Translations under genes and position numbers: made by a program
In this document: one piece after another, positions 11,087 to 21,928 of the stretch
How the letters are laid out: every line of letters starts with the position of its first letter
How positions within the stretch are numbered: position 1 is the stretch's first letter
The notes under the pieces: generated by a model
The model's input: the letters and a program-made list of their open reading frames with translations, nothing else
Database searches by the model: none
Told to the model about the DNA's origin: nothing
Source: Leishmania infantum JPCM5
Taxonomy: Eukaryota; Euglenozoa; Kinetoplastea; Trypanosomatida; Trypanosomatidae
Direction: 5' to 3'
DNA length: 64,000 bases
NCBI RefSeq assembly: GCF_000002875.2
Contig: NC_009417.2
Coordinates: 849,929 to 913,928 of the forward strand

Positions 11087-12031
11087 GCGGGGTGCGCTGC
11101 GCAAGGCGTCGACGTGCCGAACGCCGCAGGGGCCCGAGAAGGGCAGCGACTGGCTGCACGCCGCGGTTTCTGTGATTGAACCGCGTGCGCCGTCGTCTTT
11201 CGGTGGCGGTGGACAGCAGCGGTGCGTTACCGGCATGCCTGACGTCTCTCTCGCTTTTCTTTTGTCTTGTGTCCTCAGCTCTTTCCAGAGCGCGTGATGC
11301 GATGTGCGCTCCAAGTGCGTGCGTGCGTAGGGTGCCAACAATGCGAAACTTATTTTGCAAATGGATAGGAATGCAAGCGGATTTTTCAGCGGTGGAGAGG
11401 GCCGTGGTGAGCGAGAGAGGGAGAGCGACGAAGCAAAAAGGCAGGGATGGCTGATGACGTTTGTTTTTCCTGTCCTCCACGGATCGCTTGCGGTGCTTTT
11501 CGCATTCGTGTATAATGTCGGCGTGCACTGCCAGTGCGCGGTGCGCGAGACGAAGAAAAGGGCGGTGAGAGGAGGGATGACGACGGTCGAGCGCTCATGT
11601 ATAAACGGCGATAGAAGAAAAAGAAAGAATAGAGGCGGAGCCTGTGGGGGAGGGTCTTGAACTTTTTGACAGCGCTACCATGCACGTCTTTCGCGTATCA
11701 ATCCTCCTTCGCTGTGGCTTCGTCACCTCTTGCCCAAAGCGCGGCGTCGATGCTTGGGCAAGAGCGTTGCGGATAGCCTTTTCTTTCCTTGTCTGCTGTA
11801 TGGATCTCGATGCAGCCCTGCTGCCACTTGCCCCTCCTACCCCTTTTTCTGTCTGTTGGTTGTTGTGGTTTGTTGCTGCATGGCTGTTCTTTGGATGCAT
11901 GTGCGTATGTACTGTACGGTATTCTCTCTCCCTCCCTCCCTTCCTTGCCTCCTCCCCTCCTTTTAGTTTTACTTCTTTGCTTGCCGTCTCCCTCTTGTGC
12001 GTCGGCGTGGCACTCGCACTAACACGCACCC

Positions 12032-12051
12032 GTGCACGTGCGCACGTGCAC
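12032..12051. repeat. Perfect 20-bp palindrome
   Basis: The 20 bases read the same on both strands: GTGCACGTGC followed by its reverse complement. The site has no obvious coding role. Confidence 0.95.
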
Positions 12052-12421
12052 CGATGCGAAAGCGAAACCAAGGGTTTATTTGCTTACTATTCTGTAACAC
12101 TGTGATGGCCGTTGCAGTTTCTACCTTTTTTTTGATTATTGTTTATATTTTCTTTGGTTGTGCTTGCCTCCGAACCTGTTCTTCCTGCGACTCGCTGAGC
12201 ACTCACCGACCGACCGACCTGCCCCCCTCCCCCTCCCCCTTACCTACCTACCCCTCCTCCTCTTGCTCTTCTTCTTGGTCGAGGCCGCTACCCTCGCCTT
12301 CTTTTTTTTTTTGGTCTTCTATGCTGAGTACACATCAACTCCGCATGCTCTCGCACACATATATGTATCTATAGCGCCATTTCCCGGCCTCACTTGCTCG
12401 TTGGCCGATGGGTGTGTGTGT

Positions 12422-12444
12422 GGGGGGGGGGGTTGAGGGGGGGG
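12422..12444 (+). repeat. Paired G tracts, possible G-quadruplex
   Basis: An 11-G run, the bases TTGA and an 8-G run follow a TG repeat on the + strand. Four G3 tracts can be drawn easily, so a quadruplex in DNA or RNA is possible. Confidence 0.6.
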
Positions 12445-14729
12445 TTCACTTCAGTTTGCGTTTGTTGTAGCATGGAAAAAGTGCGCGAAAAGGAACACGA
12501 AGGCACGACCCCTTTCAAAGCACACGCGCACGTGAAAAGACATACACAGCGGCAAGTAAGCCCCAAGAGGAAAGACGAGAAGGTTGCACCAGTGGTGGCA
12601 ATGACGGCGATGACTGGTTCGCTGAGCAGCGCTGCTGTGCCATTGGTAGGTGGGGGTAGCAGATCAAAGAAGAGGCGGCCTGAATGCTCTGTCACGCACA
12701 GACGCCTGCACCTATTGCAATGCAAGCACCTCGAAAGACGAACAGGCCAGCGTCCAAAGGGAGGCAGGCGTGAGGCGACACAAGAAATGGCCTGCAACAA
12801 ATCAACGGGAAAAGAAATAAACGCAAACAAAAAAAACAAAGAGCAACGCTGCGAAGACATCTGCATGTGTGCACATGCCTATCGATACGCGTGGATGTGA
12901 AACTCGTCCACATCGAAGACACAGAAATGCACACACGCTCACATCTGCGTTGAACGCATGCCGATTTTCCCCCTTTTCCTTTTTTTTTGTTGTCTACTTC
13001 CACCTTTTTTTTTTTGCCATCTATTCTTCGCTGAGCGCGTGATTATTTTGCATGTGTCTGTGTGTATGTGTGAAAGTGTGCATCTGTGTGTCTGTTCTCT
13101 TTTTCTTTCCTTGTTCGCTCCTCTTTCTTTTCCCCGTTCTGTTCCTCCGCTTATCTTCGCTTTCTGCGAAGCTTGTGCTTTTTCTTTGTTTTCTGCCGTT
13201 TTGGTGAGCAGGCTGCTCCCGTTCTCACGTCACAGATGCGCGGTGTTGGGTAGGCAAGGATAGTAAGAGAATCAAAGTTGCGAGTGCACATGTGCTCGAT
13301 GCTGACGATGATGCGGGCTCGACAGAGGAAAACGAAGGCGCACATATGTAGGAGCAAAAATTGATGTATGTTACAGTCGTTCTGTGAGTGTGCATGCGCT
13401 TCAAATTGTTTCGATGATGGTGCGCAAAAACAGAGAGTTTCAGGAATGTTTGTTCGGTTTTTTTTTTGTTTCGGCTACGAAGGGCGCAGAACGATCTGTG
13501 CGCACGCAGCTGCACACGTACGCACGTCTCCTGTACAGCAGCAACAACGGTCAAGGGAAGGGTAAGGCTGAATAAAAAGAACACAAGAACCCTCCGAAAA
13601 AAGAAAAGTGGAGGAGGCACTTCGCGGCGGTGAGGGTGCATGGGCTATGATCCTACAAAGATACACCGCTTTTAGAGCCAGGGAAGGGGGCAAACGGTGG
13701 CGCCATTGCTGTATTCCAGGTACCCTGACTTGCGCCGTCTTCATCCCGCGCCTCGGCGCGCGTGGATTCGATGTCTGCGTGTGGCGTTTATTGCTTCACC
13801 AACGCATCTTCTCCCCGAACGCATCGGGTCTATCACTGCGTGGGGTGTAGGCCATATCACGCCTATTGCACTGGCCTTTTCCCGCTTTGCACCCCATACG
13901 TGCTGGCTTGAGTGTGTGCCTCCATGAAGCGATTGGGTTATCGCTCTCCGCCTCCTCTGGCCATCTACAAACTTCTTGACTGCTACCATTTTTTTTTTCG
14001 CGGGTCTCTTCCGACCTTTCTCTGCCACACGCACCATCGCACACCTACACGTACACGTGTAGGACCGTGCGCACATCTGCTCGTGGCAGAAACATAAACG
14101 AACACGCGGGTACTTCAGTCGCCTCCGCGCTACTTTCTTTCCCCTCTTAACCCCGCCCGCGTTCCCTCTCTCTCCTCAGCGGCGGCAGACAGATGCACGT
14201 GGACGAGCACAGCAATCTACGCCGCAGCGCATACACGCACGCGTAGGGCACTGTAGGTTTTTCCTTCCCTTTGCGCACGCTGCGAGCTCTGCGAGACGTG
14301 GGGCCACTGCGACTACCCCCACCGCTGCTGTGTTCCTCGGAGAGCAGGACTGCAACGGAGCCATGCCGCGCGTATCGCCCCATCTCTGTCTGCGCTTTGT
14401 TGATTTTTATCATGACGGGCATATGATGGCCAGCGCCGCCTCGCCTCGAACGGCGGACAATTCGTGGTGAATGTGTGCTCGGGCCTGCTGTCCATTCACC
14501 ACGCGACTGCGCACATGGAGGAACTACTCCTTATTTTTTTATTTTCTTGGCTTTCGAGTCTGTGGACGAGTACACGGCACGGGGGCGTCTGTGTCGGTTT
14601 AGTGCAGATGTTGATTCTCTTTCTCTCTCCTGGGCTTGCTGAGCGCTTTGGGGCTTTGTGGGAACTATATCTCGCTGGCGGCTGAGTCGTGCACGGCGGT
14701 GCTTGTCCACAGCTTGCTCCCTCCCCCCT

Positions 14730-15008
14730 TGTGCTGCCAGATCGGAAGCAAGGGGAGCCCTAGCATATGCCATTTCCCAGAACGTCGAATCCCGTTGCGA
14801 GGACCGCGCAGGGGCGACGCTGCGCGTGTGTCGGCACGCGCGCGGCTGTGCTGCGAGATTGCCTACTCCAGCTTTACGCCATTTGCGGCCCTTGTGTGAT
14901 CCCGCGACTGCCGCGGAGGTGGCGAGCCGGTTTACTGGGCCTGCAGAGGAGCTGCTTGCGGCGTTGGAGGTGGAGCGCGACGCGTACAGTTACTTCTCGT
15001 TCAACTGA
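14730..15008 (+). pseudogene. Possible decayed C-terminal coding fragment
   Basis: Coding-like sequence appears without UTR features. One frame gives 'LAYAISQNVESRCEDRAGA', a second gives 'AVLRDCLLQLYAICGP', and the first returns with 'DPATAAEVASRFTGP' and a helical Glu/Ala-rich end, stopping at 15006-15008. Reading these as one protein needs two frameshifts. No family is recognised. It could instead be chance open frame in GC-rich DNA. Confidence 0.3.
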
Positions 15009-15621
15009 GGACCGTCCAGCGTTGCTTCCGCACTGGCACTCTGATTATCACACGGGCGCGTGAAGGGGGCGCACGAGGACTTGGAGCCGCCGTGCGAAAG
15101 AAACATGCGCAGCAGCAAAGGGAAAGGTACCGCAGGGCCTGGCACAGTGCTTTACGAGCATCCGGAGGGAAGGGCCGAACAAGCGACACTGGCGAATCAT
15201 CACTTCCTCCGCTATCCCGCCATGCACGTGGTGGCGTATGAGTTTCTGCTCCCCATCAGCGAGAATGAAGCTGCGCAAGTGAGGGGGAGACGCATATGCA
15301 GAACCGCAACCCCTTCTCAGCCGCAACAAAGCGAGGGCGAATGTACGCAATGCCGAACCGCCCCATGGTGTGCGCGCGCGTGTGTGTGCGTGTGTGATGG
15401 CTATGCTGATCTGCGCGCGTCTGCACTCGCGGACCCGAGAATCATTGCATCTTCTCCACGCTGCCCCCTCCCAACCCGAAGAAGACCTACGCCTATGCGC
15501 TAAAAAAAAACAGACAAACAACAAAATCGGTATTATCTTATCAGTTGCATTCCTTCACCGAATCACAGTCTCCTGCTTCATCGATCTTCTAGCACGACGG
15601 GGTCTGCGGCAGGGATACAGA

Positions 15622-16227
15622 ATGAGTAGGGTCACTGCCAAAGCCGATGGTGACGCTGCCACGTTACTGCCGCGAGTGATCGTCTTCGATCTCGATGGGA
15701 CTCTCTGGACCCCCGAGATGTACCAGCTGTGGGGCGGCGCTCCCTTCAAGCCACACAAGCAGAACCCCAGCATCATGATCGACAAGTCGGGCACGGAGGT
15801 GCGCCTCATCGGCGAGTCTCGCGACGTCTTGCAGACCCTCGCGACGAACCCGAAGTGGGCAAACACATACCTCGCCATCTCTTCCACCTGCGACGTCCCC
15901 AGCTGGGCAAGGGAGCTACTGGGCACATTCGAGTTCACCGACTGTGCCGGAAAGACGGTGCCCATGCACAGCCTATTCGGTGACCGCATCGAGATCTACA
16001 AGGCGAACAAGGCGAAGCAGCACGAGATGATTCTTCAAAAAGTGAACAGGGTCGACCCGAGCGTGTCCGAGTACGCGCAGATGCTCTTCTTCGACAATCA
16101 AACCGACAACGTGCACCATGTGTCTGGCATTGGCGTGACGTCCTACTACTGCCCCAGTGGAATGACGAAGGGTACGTTCGAGAAAGGTCTGGAAGTGTGG
16201 CGTCGCGCGCAGCTGTCGAAGATGTGA
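15622..16227 (+). CDS. Magnesium-dependent phosphatase-1 (MDP-1) type HAD phosphatase
   Basis: The protein has 201 residues. The HAD motif I reads VIVFDLDGTLW, with nucleophile D23 and acid/base D25. The following MYQLWGGAPF segment and the later 'LAISSTCDVPSWARELL' block (motif II region, here Ser-Ser-Thr) match MDP-1 proteins, as does the motif III/IV-like 'MLFFDNQTDNVHHVSGIGV'. MDP-1 enzymes are small magnesium-dependent protein-tyrosine or sugar-phosphate phosphatases of the cytosol; fructosamine-6-phosphate and phosphotyrosine have been proposed as substrates. The start at 15622 was chosen because it is the first ATG close to motif I at the usual distance; the longer frame upstream begins with a non-ATG codon and reads as UTR. 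The length fits the family. Confidence 0.93.
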   Translation: MSRVTAKADGDAATLLPRVIVFDLDGTLWTPEMYQLWGGAPFKPHKQNPSIMIDKSGTEVRLIGESRDVLQTLATNPKWANTYLAISSTCDVPSWARELLGTFEFTDCAGKTVPMHSLFGDRIEIYKANKAKQHEMILQKVNRVDPSVSEYAQMLFFDNQTDNVHHVSGIGVTSYYCPSGMTKGTFEKGLEVWRRAQLSKM

Positions 16228-16556
16228 GGTGCGATTGCGTAGTCGAGTGTCGGGCATAAGAGGCCGAAGGGAGGGGGGTGGAGAGACCAGTGCATACAGA
16301 TCTTCTTCTCTCGCGCTCGAGTTTCTCATCTTGCTCTCCAGTGCACCAGACCGATGAAACTTCGGATTAGGCGTCGCCTGTGCTTGTGCGCACATGCGTG
16401 TGCATCAAGGAGCAGCTCCTTTGCTGTTGTCTGCTTGACGCGCGTGCAAGGCGCTTGTTGTACGTTTCACGCTTCACGGGCCGAGAGAGTAACGGTGGAA
16501 AGGACGGGGAAAAAATAACCAGCTGCACACGCGCGTCGCTGTCATGGCACGTTGAG

Positions 16557-16661
16557 GCGCCCAGACTTCTCGCACGACATGCGCGAGTATGTCTTTGCTT
16601 GCGAAAGCAGACGCGCGGGCGCCCACGCACCTCGCGCATGTCGTGCGAGAAGTCTGGGCGC
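16557..16661. repeat. Perfect 31-bp inverted repeat with 43-nt loop
   Basis: The left arm (16557-16587) begins GCGCCCAGACTTCTCGCACG and the right arm (16631-16661) is its exact reverse complement over all 31 bases. The arms are separated by 43 bases. In RNA this would form a very stable hairpin within the probable 3' UTR of the MDP-1 gene. Confidence 0.97.
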
Positions 16662-17370
16662 ACTGCGAGTTTTGACGGGGCGACGAGAGCACAGCGCGCG
16701 GCGCTTGCATTCGCACATCCACTGTGATGAGTGAACGTGTGCAGCCTTCTCGCTGCTTTCATTCTTGCTGAGGATAAGGCAGGTGCGATGGTGTCGCACT
16801 TGTTGCGCCGTCCTCATGCCCATCTATCATTTCCTTAAGCCGGCGCACACGACAAGCACTCGCTCCCTATCTCGCTCGTCATGACGGAGCGCACTCGCCG
16901 GCGCCACCTTTTCGACTCTCACTTCCTCTCGGCTGACGTATCGCCCTCCTTTCCATCTCGTTTTTTTTTTTGTGTGCACCTGCACGCACGTGTCGCTTGT
17001 ACCTCCTTCTCTACCGCACTCGTTTTCCATGGCTGAAAGCGTGCGTCTGTCGGTGCATCGACTGAGCGCAAACAAAGAGCACCCGATCACCAGGAAGACG
17101 ACCGCCCTCACCACGCGGCGGCCCGTCCGACTCTTTCTTCCGCTTCCGTTCTCGTACAACATCTTGCAGTACGTCTATCCGCAGACCAACACGCAAAGAG
17201 AGAAGAGGCGGCTCAGCATCGATTTCTTCAGCGGCTTACTTGAGGCGCGGCAGCGGACAACTGCGACACTGGCGCTCCGCTTGTGCTGAACGCTGTCTCG
17301 TCCGCCTTTATATATACACACAAATCCTTGTTGTTCGTGTGCTCTTGACGGGCTCTAGACGAGCCTACCG

Positions 17371-17411
17371 CTCGCTTCCTTCTCTCGCTACCCCTGCCAC
17401 CCACTCAATAG
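17371..17411 (+). promoter_or_regulatory. Candidate trans-splice acceptor for the coiled-coil gene
   Basis: A CT-rich tract at 17371-17398 is followed by the first AG at 17410-17411. This gives a 5' UTR of about 95 nt. Confidence 0.55.
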
Positions 17412-17506
17412 CGCATCTGCGGTGCAAGCCCACGCTGCCATTTTCTTTGGTTGCTTTCTCGCCTCGAAGGCCACTCTCCTGCCCCCGTGCCCTCCCCTCT
17501 CTCATT

Positions 17507-20500
17507 ATGGGCGCCTTTGCTTTGTGTTTGGAGAGCGCGGCACGCGACATTCGATCGCTGCTCACGCTGCATCGCGTGCATCCGCAGGTGCGCAGCGACA
17601 TTCAGCGCATTCTTGGCAGTCTTCTCCGAAAGAACTATGAGAACATGACGGTGCCCTTACCGATGGACCTGATCGATCCCCCGGAGCAGGTGTGCCGGGA
17701 GCTGGTGAATGGCATCGTGGAGGACGCCTTCAAGACAGCACTTCCGGCGTCCGACATGCGCGCCTTGGAGCGCCGTTGTGTCGAGCTCCAGCAGGACAAT
17801 GCCGAGTTGAAGGCCGCTGCCGACAAAGCTGACGAAAGCGTCATGGAGTTGCGGGAAGTGCTGTCGGATCTCAAGAGGGCACACGAATACATGCTTCATA
17901 GCTACTTTAGGGAGGTCCTGATGCTGCGCTGCCGCATCGACGATCTTCAGCGACAGCTTCGCACTCGCCGACTGCACTCCATGACTCTCGCGCCCCTTCT
18001 CGGTGGCAGCGCTGCGCAGCTTATCCCCACAGTAGAGTCTCAATTGCAGCACTTCCTCGTCAACACAAGCGTAGCCACGGGGCAGGGCGAGCCGGCGAGC
18101 CAGTCGTCGACGTCGCCACCCAGGACACCGCTGCCGCCGAGCGGGTCATCGGACGAGGAATCAGAAGCGGATGATGGCCCCGTGCGTCGGCGGATCTCGA
18201 CTCATATCAGCCATCGCGGAGAAGGGCGTGACGCTGACGCGCAAGCACAAACAAGACCGCCCGCGCTGGGGGCGGCTACAGTCGGCGCTGCGCCGGCAGC
18301 ACCACCCGATGCAAAGGGGTGGTCCGCGACGCCTCACCCGAAACACAAAGGCTACAGTATCCGCATCAACGTCCCGATAGGCACTGCTGCTCGCGCGCGG
18401 ACGCCGGGGTCACCGCGCAGTGCGACGGCTCAGAAGACGACAACGTTTGAGGTGTGGAGCACGGAGACCGATAGCGTTGACGCGATCTTTGATTACGAAG
18501 AGTACCTCCGCATCCTCAACGGCGCGGATGCTGCCTGGTTGCAGCGCTTCACGGATGCGATGGGTGGCTCGGAGCGCGCGAGCCCGCGGCATCGTTGTCA
18601 CTCGCTGAGTGTGCGCACTCGCACCAAATCAAAGGTGAGCTTCCTCTCCGGCAGCCTAGCCTCAAACCCCGACGACCCCTCGTCTTCTGCGGCGCTTTCG
18701 AAGGAGGGGGCGAACGCCAACGGGTTCCGCTGGTTGTTGCACCTCGCCCTGGAGCCGATCAAGCACAAATTTCACATGGAGCTGGACCAGCTGCGGCAGG
18801 CGGTTCAAACCATGCAACGGGAGCACGCAGACCAGGTGCAGCTGATTGAGCGCGCACTCTCGACCGTGCAGAGCCGCAACGATGCATTGCTCGACTTCAT
18901 CAACACGTTTGCGCAGCAGGCTCGGCAAACCTTGGTGGTGGTGGCTCGTGACGTGCAGGCGCGGAGCATGGTGGAGCTCCTGTCCAGTGGTGCGCTGCCG
19001 GTTGCAGCGGCTGAGACGGTCGCGTCCTTTTTCACTCCCGCCGCGTCAGCGGAGACGCCACCTGGGCGGCCGTCTACATCCTCGGCGGCGGCCTCGCCGC
19101 TACCCCACACAGAGTCGGCTCAGGCGCCATCGGCGTCGCACTTGCTTCGCAACAAGAAGTGGCGCCTGAAGGCAGGCGTGGCGCTTGAGGCGCAGGAGCA
19201 GGCGTCAATGATGGCCGCCATGAATCACCGGCTGGGAAAGGCCGGCTCGGTGGAGGTGAGGTGCAGCATGCCGCATGCCCCTACGAATGCTGCCGAGGAG
19301 GTGAACTACTACCGCGCCGACCTCGGTCTTCCCTACTGGTGCTCGCACCCGGTCACCGTACACGCACGAAAAATGTTTGGCGAGCTGCAAGAGATCGCCG
19401 CTTCGATTCGCGCAACGCGGGTGATGCATTTCTTGGCATCCGAGGAGAGCGCTGGCGGTGACGGGCGTCGAGTGCGGTGGAAGGTCCGAGGCACCACAGA
19501 CTCGAGCGGACGCAATGACGGCTACCACCGCGGCTGCAACTCCCCGCCTCCGCTGTTAAAGGACCGCGATAGCTCTTCCTTCTACTATTTCCGCGACTGC
19601 GACGTGGACGGAGACAGCGCGCTTCGGCACTTGGCAGCGCATCGCCGGCAGCGGGAAGAGTGGCTCACGGCGCCCGTCAGTGGGGCGGACGGGCAAACGG
19701 CCGCAGACTTGCTACGTGAACTGGCAGGTCTGCGCATGCGCCGTGCAAGTGACCGGAAGCGACTAAAGGTGGTGCAGGCATCGCTGCCGCAGCAGCTCAC
19801 GAAAGCCGCCGCTGCTTCTGACATGGCGGAGGAGGCCGCTGGGGCAAAGGGGATGACGAAAGGAGCCCGCGCCGGCGCCACAGACCCTGAGCCGGAGTCG
19901 CCGGACCTGCACTTCTTGTCTCCAGAAGCGCTGCTGAGGGCTTGCGCGCTGCAGCGGCTCGGCAGGCGAACGCAGCAGCGGCTGATGCAGACGTCGCAGC
20001 GCATTGCCGAGCTTCAGCGACTGCTGGACTTGCACTTTGGCCATTGCCAGCTGAAGGACTCCGAGGACTCGCTCTCGTGGGAGACGGCGCGGAGGGTGGC
20101 GGCTGAGGGGTCACAGGGGCTGCTCGGCGCCAATGGCACATTACACTTGGCGGGCCATTTGTGGAGCTCTCCCTACTTAAACGACACCGTCCTGGATGCG
20201 AACGCTCAGCAGCATCAGCAGAGGGGCACCTGCGCCGGCTACTCTCGTGGACAGCTGATGTATCTTCCGATAGGGCTGGCGGGGGCGCGAGACGCAGATG
20301 GCAACAGCAGCGGTGGGGCTGGAGCGTATTTCATGCTTGACGGGTCTGTCATCTCCGCCGCGCCGTTCGCCCCATTCTCGACGGCGGCAAGCAAGGGTGG
20401 CCAGGGCAGCAACGAAGAATCGGAGCGGCCTGCGATGCCGGATCGCATTACTCCGTTTGTGGCGGTTATGGAGTACTGCCGAGGCGTGCAGATGGGCCGC

Positions 20501-21928
20501 CCGCTTGGTCGGCGCGCCGGGCCCGTGTATCTCTTCCAGGACCATGAAAGCGGTGACTACTACGTCGGTGATCAGGCTGGCCGCAACGTGCTAAAGGCGG
20601 ATGACGACACCGCTGGCGATGCGGTCGGCATACGAGCAGAGGCGGACACGCAACGGTCGCTGCTGCCCATGACGCGCATTTTGTTCCCAGCGCCGATGCA
20701 GTTTACCGTGGCCGACGCTTCTTCTGTCGCGTCTTCTGTGGCGGCATCTGCTGCAGCGAGCACGGCACTTCACCCCATCTATCTTGTGCCCATGGCGATT
20801 CCTCTCTCGGACGAAGAGGCAGTGATACAGGAGGGCTGGCAGGCGTGCCACCGACACGGACACACACGTCGCGATCCCATCTACTACACGACAATGGCAC
20901 CCCTTCCACTCTCGAAATCGTATCATCACGTTGTGCCACAGCCAGGAAACGCCGACGCCGTCGCTCTTGCGGAGGCGGCAGCTGACGCGGCCGCCGTTTC
21001 GCACAATGGCGACAGCAATGCACCTGTGAACCATTACCTTCGCAGCCCACCTTGCGTGTTCCAGCCGGCTGACGAGGCCGCTGCAATGATGCGCGTGCGC
21101 TCCTTGCAGCTCCAGCAGCGCCGAGGTGCTAATAAATCTTTTCCTGATACCGCGGCGGTGGACAGCAGCGCCGCTTGCGCGCGTTCCGGCCTCCTATCGC
21201 CAGACGTCACAGCGAGCTCGGCCGTGACCCCGACATCCACGTTACCGTCTTCAGTGGGCCCTCTCTCCGGCTATGCTCTCTCTTCCCCCGAAGCGCATCT
21301 CCTCGGTGCGGTGCCGTTGCTTGCCGCTGACTGGCAAGGGAGTCGAGGCCCAGTGGCAGCCGCGCCGCTTCCTGGCAGCTCCAGCAACCACGCTGCCGTA
21401 CCGTTAGCGCTGTCTCCCTCCACAGAGCCTGTCACCACGCTGACTAAAACGGGACACGACGGCGTGCCACCCCTCACCAAGCTCGTGCCTCACACCTCTG
21501 CTGCTGCAGCGGCGGCGGCGCCAGTATCTTCCGCCACGAGCTTCTCCCCTCCCCTTGCTGCAGCACTGGTGCTGGCGAAGGAGCGGCGTAACGCGAGGCT
21601 TGCCGAGGAGGCAGAGCGTGCCGCACAGGCAAAGACGCTTCGGCAGGAGTCGCTGCGAAATCGAACTCTGACGCGCGCGGCACCGAACAAGGAGACTGAC
21701 GTTCCACGCGTTCCGCCGCACCGTCTCGCCCCCCTCATCGGCAAGCACCCAGGTGACGAGGCGTCGCCCATGCTACCCCTCCCCGTTGACTCTGCAAGAC
21801 TGCAGAGTCAGATGCGTCCGGAAAAGTGGGCACTGACGCCGCCGCCGCCGTCGCTGCGGTGGCGGGAGGTGAACGGTGGTGAACTGAATGCCTGGAATCT
21901 CAACAGCGACGTCGGCGACGCAGTGTAG
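17507..21928 (+). CDS. Large coiled-coil protein of unknown function
   Basis: The protein has 1473 residues from the ATG at 17507; an in-frame extension upstream lacks an early ATG and overlaps the predicted splice acceptor. I do not recognise the family. The N terminus (1-80) looks helical and ordered. Coiled coil is likely at about 80-145, with a distinctive 'HEYMLHSYFREVLMLRCRI' block, again at about 421-482, around 805-845 and in a charged segment near 1360-1400. Long Ser/Pro/Ala-rich linkers separate these parts, and poly-Ala runs occur near the C terminus. There is no signal peptide or membrane segment. A cytoskeletal, basal-body or flagellar scaffold role would fit but is inference only. 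Confidence 0.9.
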   Translation: MGAFALCLESAARDIRSLLTLHRVHPQVRSDIQRILGSLLRKNYENMTVPLPMDLIDPPEQVCRELVNGIVEDAFKTALPASDMRALERRCVELQQDNAELKAAADKADESVMELREVLSDLKRAHEYMLHSYFREVLMLRCRIDDLQRQLRTRRLHSMTLAPLLGGSAAQLIPTVESQLQHFLVNTSVATGQGEPASQSSTSPPRTPLPPSGSSDEESEADDGPVRRRISTHISHRGEGRDADAQAQTRPPALGAATVGAAPAAPPDAKGWSATPHPKHKGYSIRINVPIGTAARARTPGSPRSATAQKTTTFEVWSTETDSVDAIFDYEEYLRILNGADAAWLQRFTDAMGGSERASPRHRCHSLSVRTRTKSKVSFLSGSLASNPDDPSSSAALSKEGANANGFRWLLHLALEPIKHKFHMELDQLRQAVQTMQREHADQVQLIERALSTVQSRNDALLDFINTFAQQARQTLVVVARDVQARSMVELLSSGALPVAAAETVASFFTPAASAETPPGRPSTSSAAASPLPHTESAQAPSASHLLRNKKWRLKAGVALEAQEQASMMAAMNHRLGKAGSVEVRCSMPHAPTNAAEEVNYYRADLGLPYWCSHPVTVHARKMFGELQEIAASIRATRVMHFLASEESAGGDGRRVRWKVRGTTDSSGRNDGYHRGCNSPPPLLKDRDSSSFYYFRDCDVDGDSALRHLAAHRRQREEWLTAPVSGADGQTAADLLRELAGLRMRRASDRKRLKVVQASLPQQLTKAAAASDMAEEAAGAKGMTKGARAGATDPEPESPDLHFLSPEALLRACALQRLGRRTQQRLMQTSQRIAELQRLLDLHFGHCQLKDSEDSLSWETARRVAAEGSQGLLGANGTLHLAGHLWSSPYLNDTVLDANAQQHQQRGTCAGYSRGQLMYLPIGLAGARDADGNSSGGAGAYFMLDGSVISAAPFAPFSTAASKGGQGSNEESERPAMPDRITPFVAVMEYCRGVQMGRPLGRRAGPVYLFQDHESGDYYVGDQAGRNVLKADDDTAGDAVGIRAEADTQRSLLPMTRILFPAPMQFTVADASSVASSVAASAAASTALHPIYLVPMAIPLSDEEAVIQEGWQACHRHGHTRRDPIYYTTMAPLPLSKSYHHVVPQPGNADAVALAEAAADAAAVSHNGDSNAPVNHYLRSPPCVFQPADEAAAMMRVRSLQLQQRRGANKSFPDTAAVDSSAACARSGLLSPDVTASSAVTPTSTLPSSVGPLSGYALSSPEAHLLGAVPLLAADWQGSRGPVAAAPLPGSSSNHAAVPLALSPSTEPVTTLTKTGHDGVPPLTKLVPHTSAAAAAAAPVSSATSFSPPLAAALVLAKERRNARLAEEAERAAQAKTLRQESLRNRTLTRAAPNKETDVPRVPPHRLAPLIGKHPGDEASPMLPLPVDSARLQSQMRPEKWALTPPPPSLRWREVNGGELNAWNLNSDVGDAV

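Larger units (their letters stand above)
11087..15621. other. 4.5-kb spacer with a possible gene remnant
   Basis: No intact gene is seen. Most of it is pyrimidine-rich UTR-like sequence with T runs, a G-tract pair and a 20-bp palindrome. Between about 14.73 and 15.35 kb the pyrimidine bias drops and protein-like stretches appear in shifting frames; these are listed separately. Confidence 0.65.
16228..17506. other. Spacer between the MDP-1 and coiled-coil genes
   Basis: No gene is supported. It holds the phosphatase 3' UTR with a striking perfect inverted repeat, then pyrimidine-rich sequence leading to the next splice acceptor. Confidence 0.75.

Noticed and set aside
17240..17506. 89-residue N-terminal extension of the coiled-coil protein
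   Set aside because: It crosses the predicted splice acceptor at 17410-17411 and reads as UTR.
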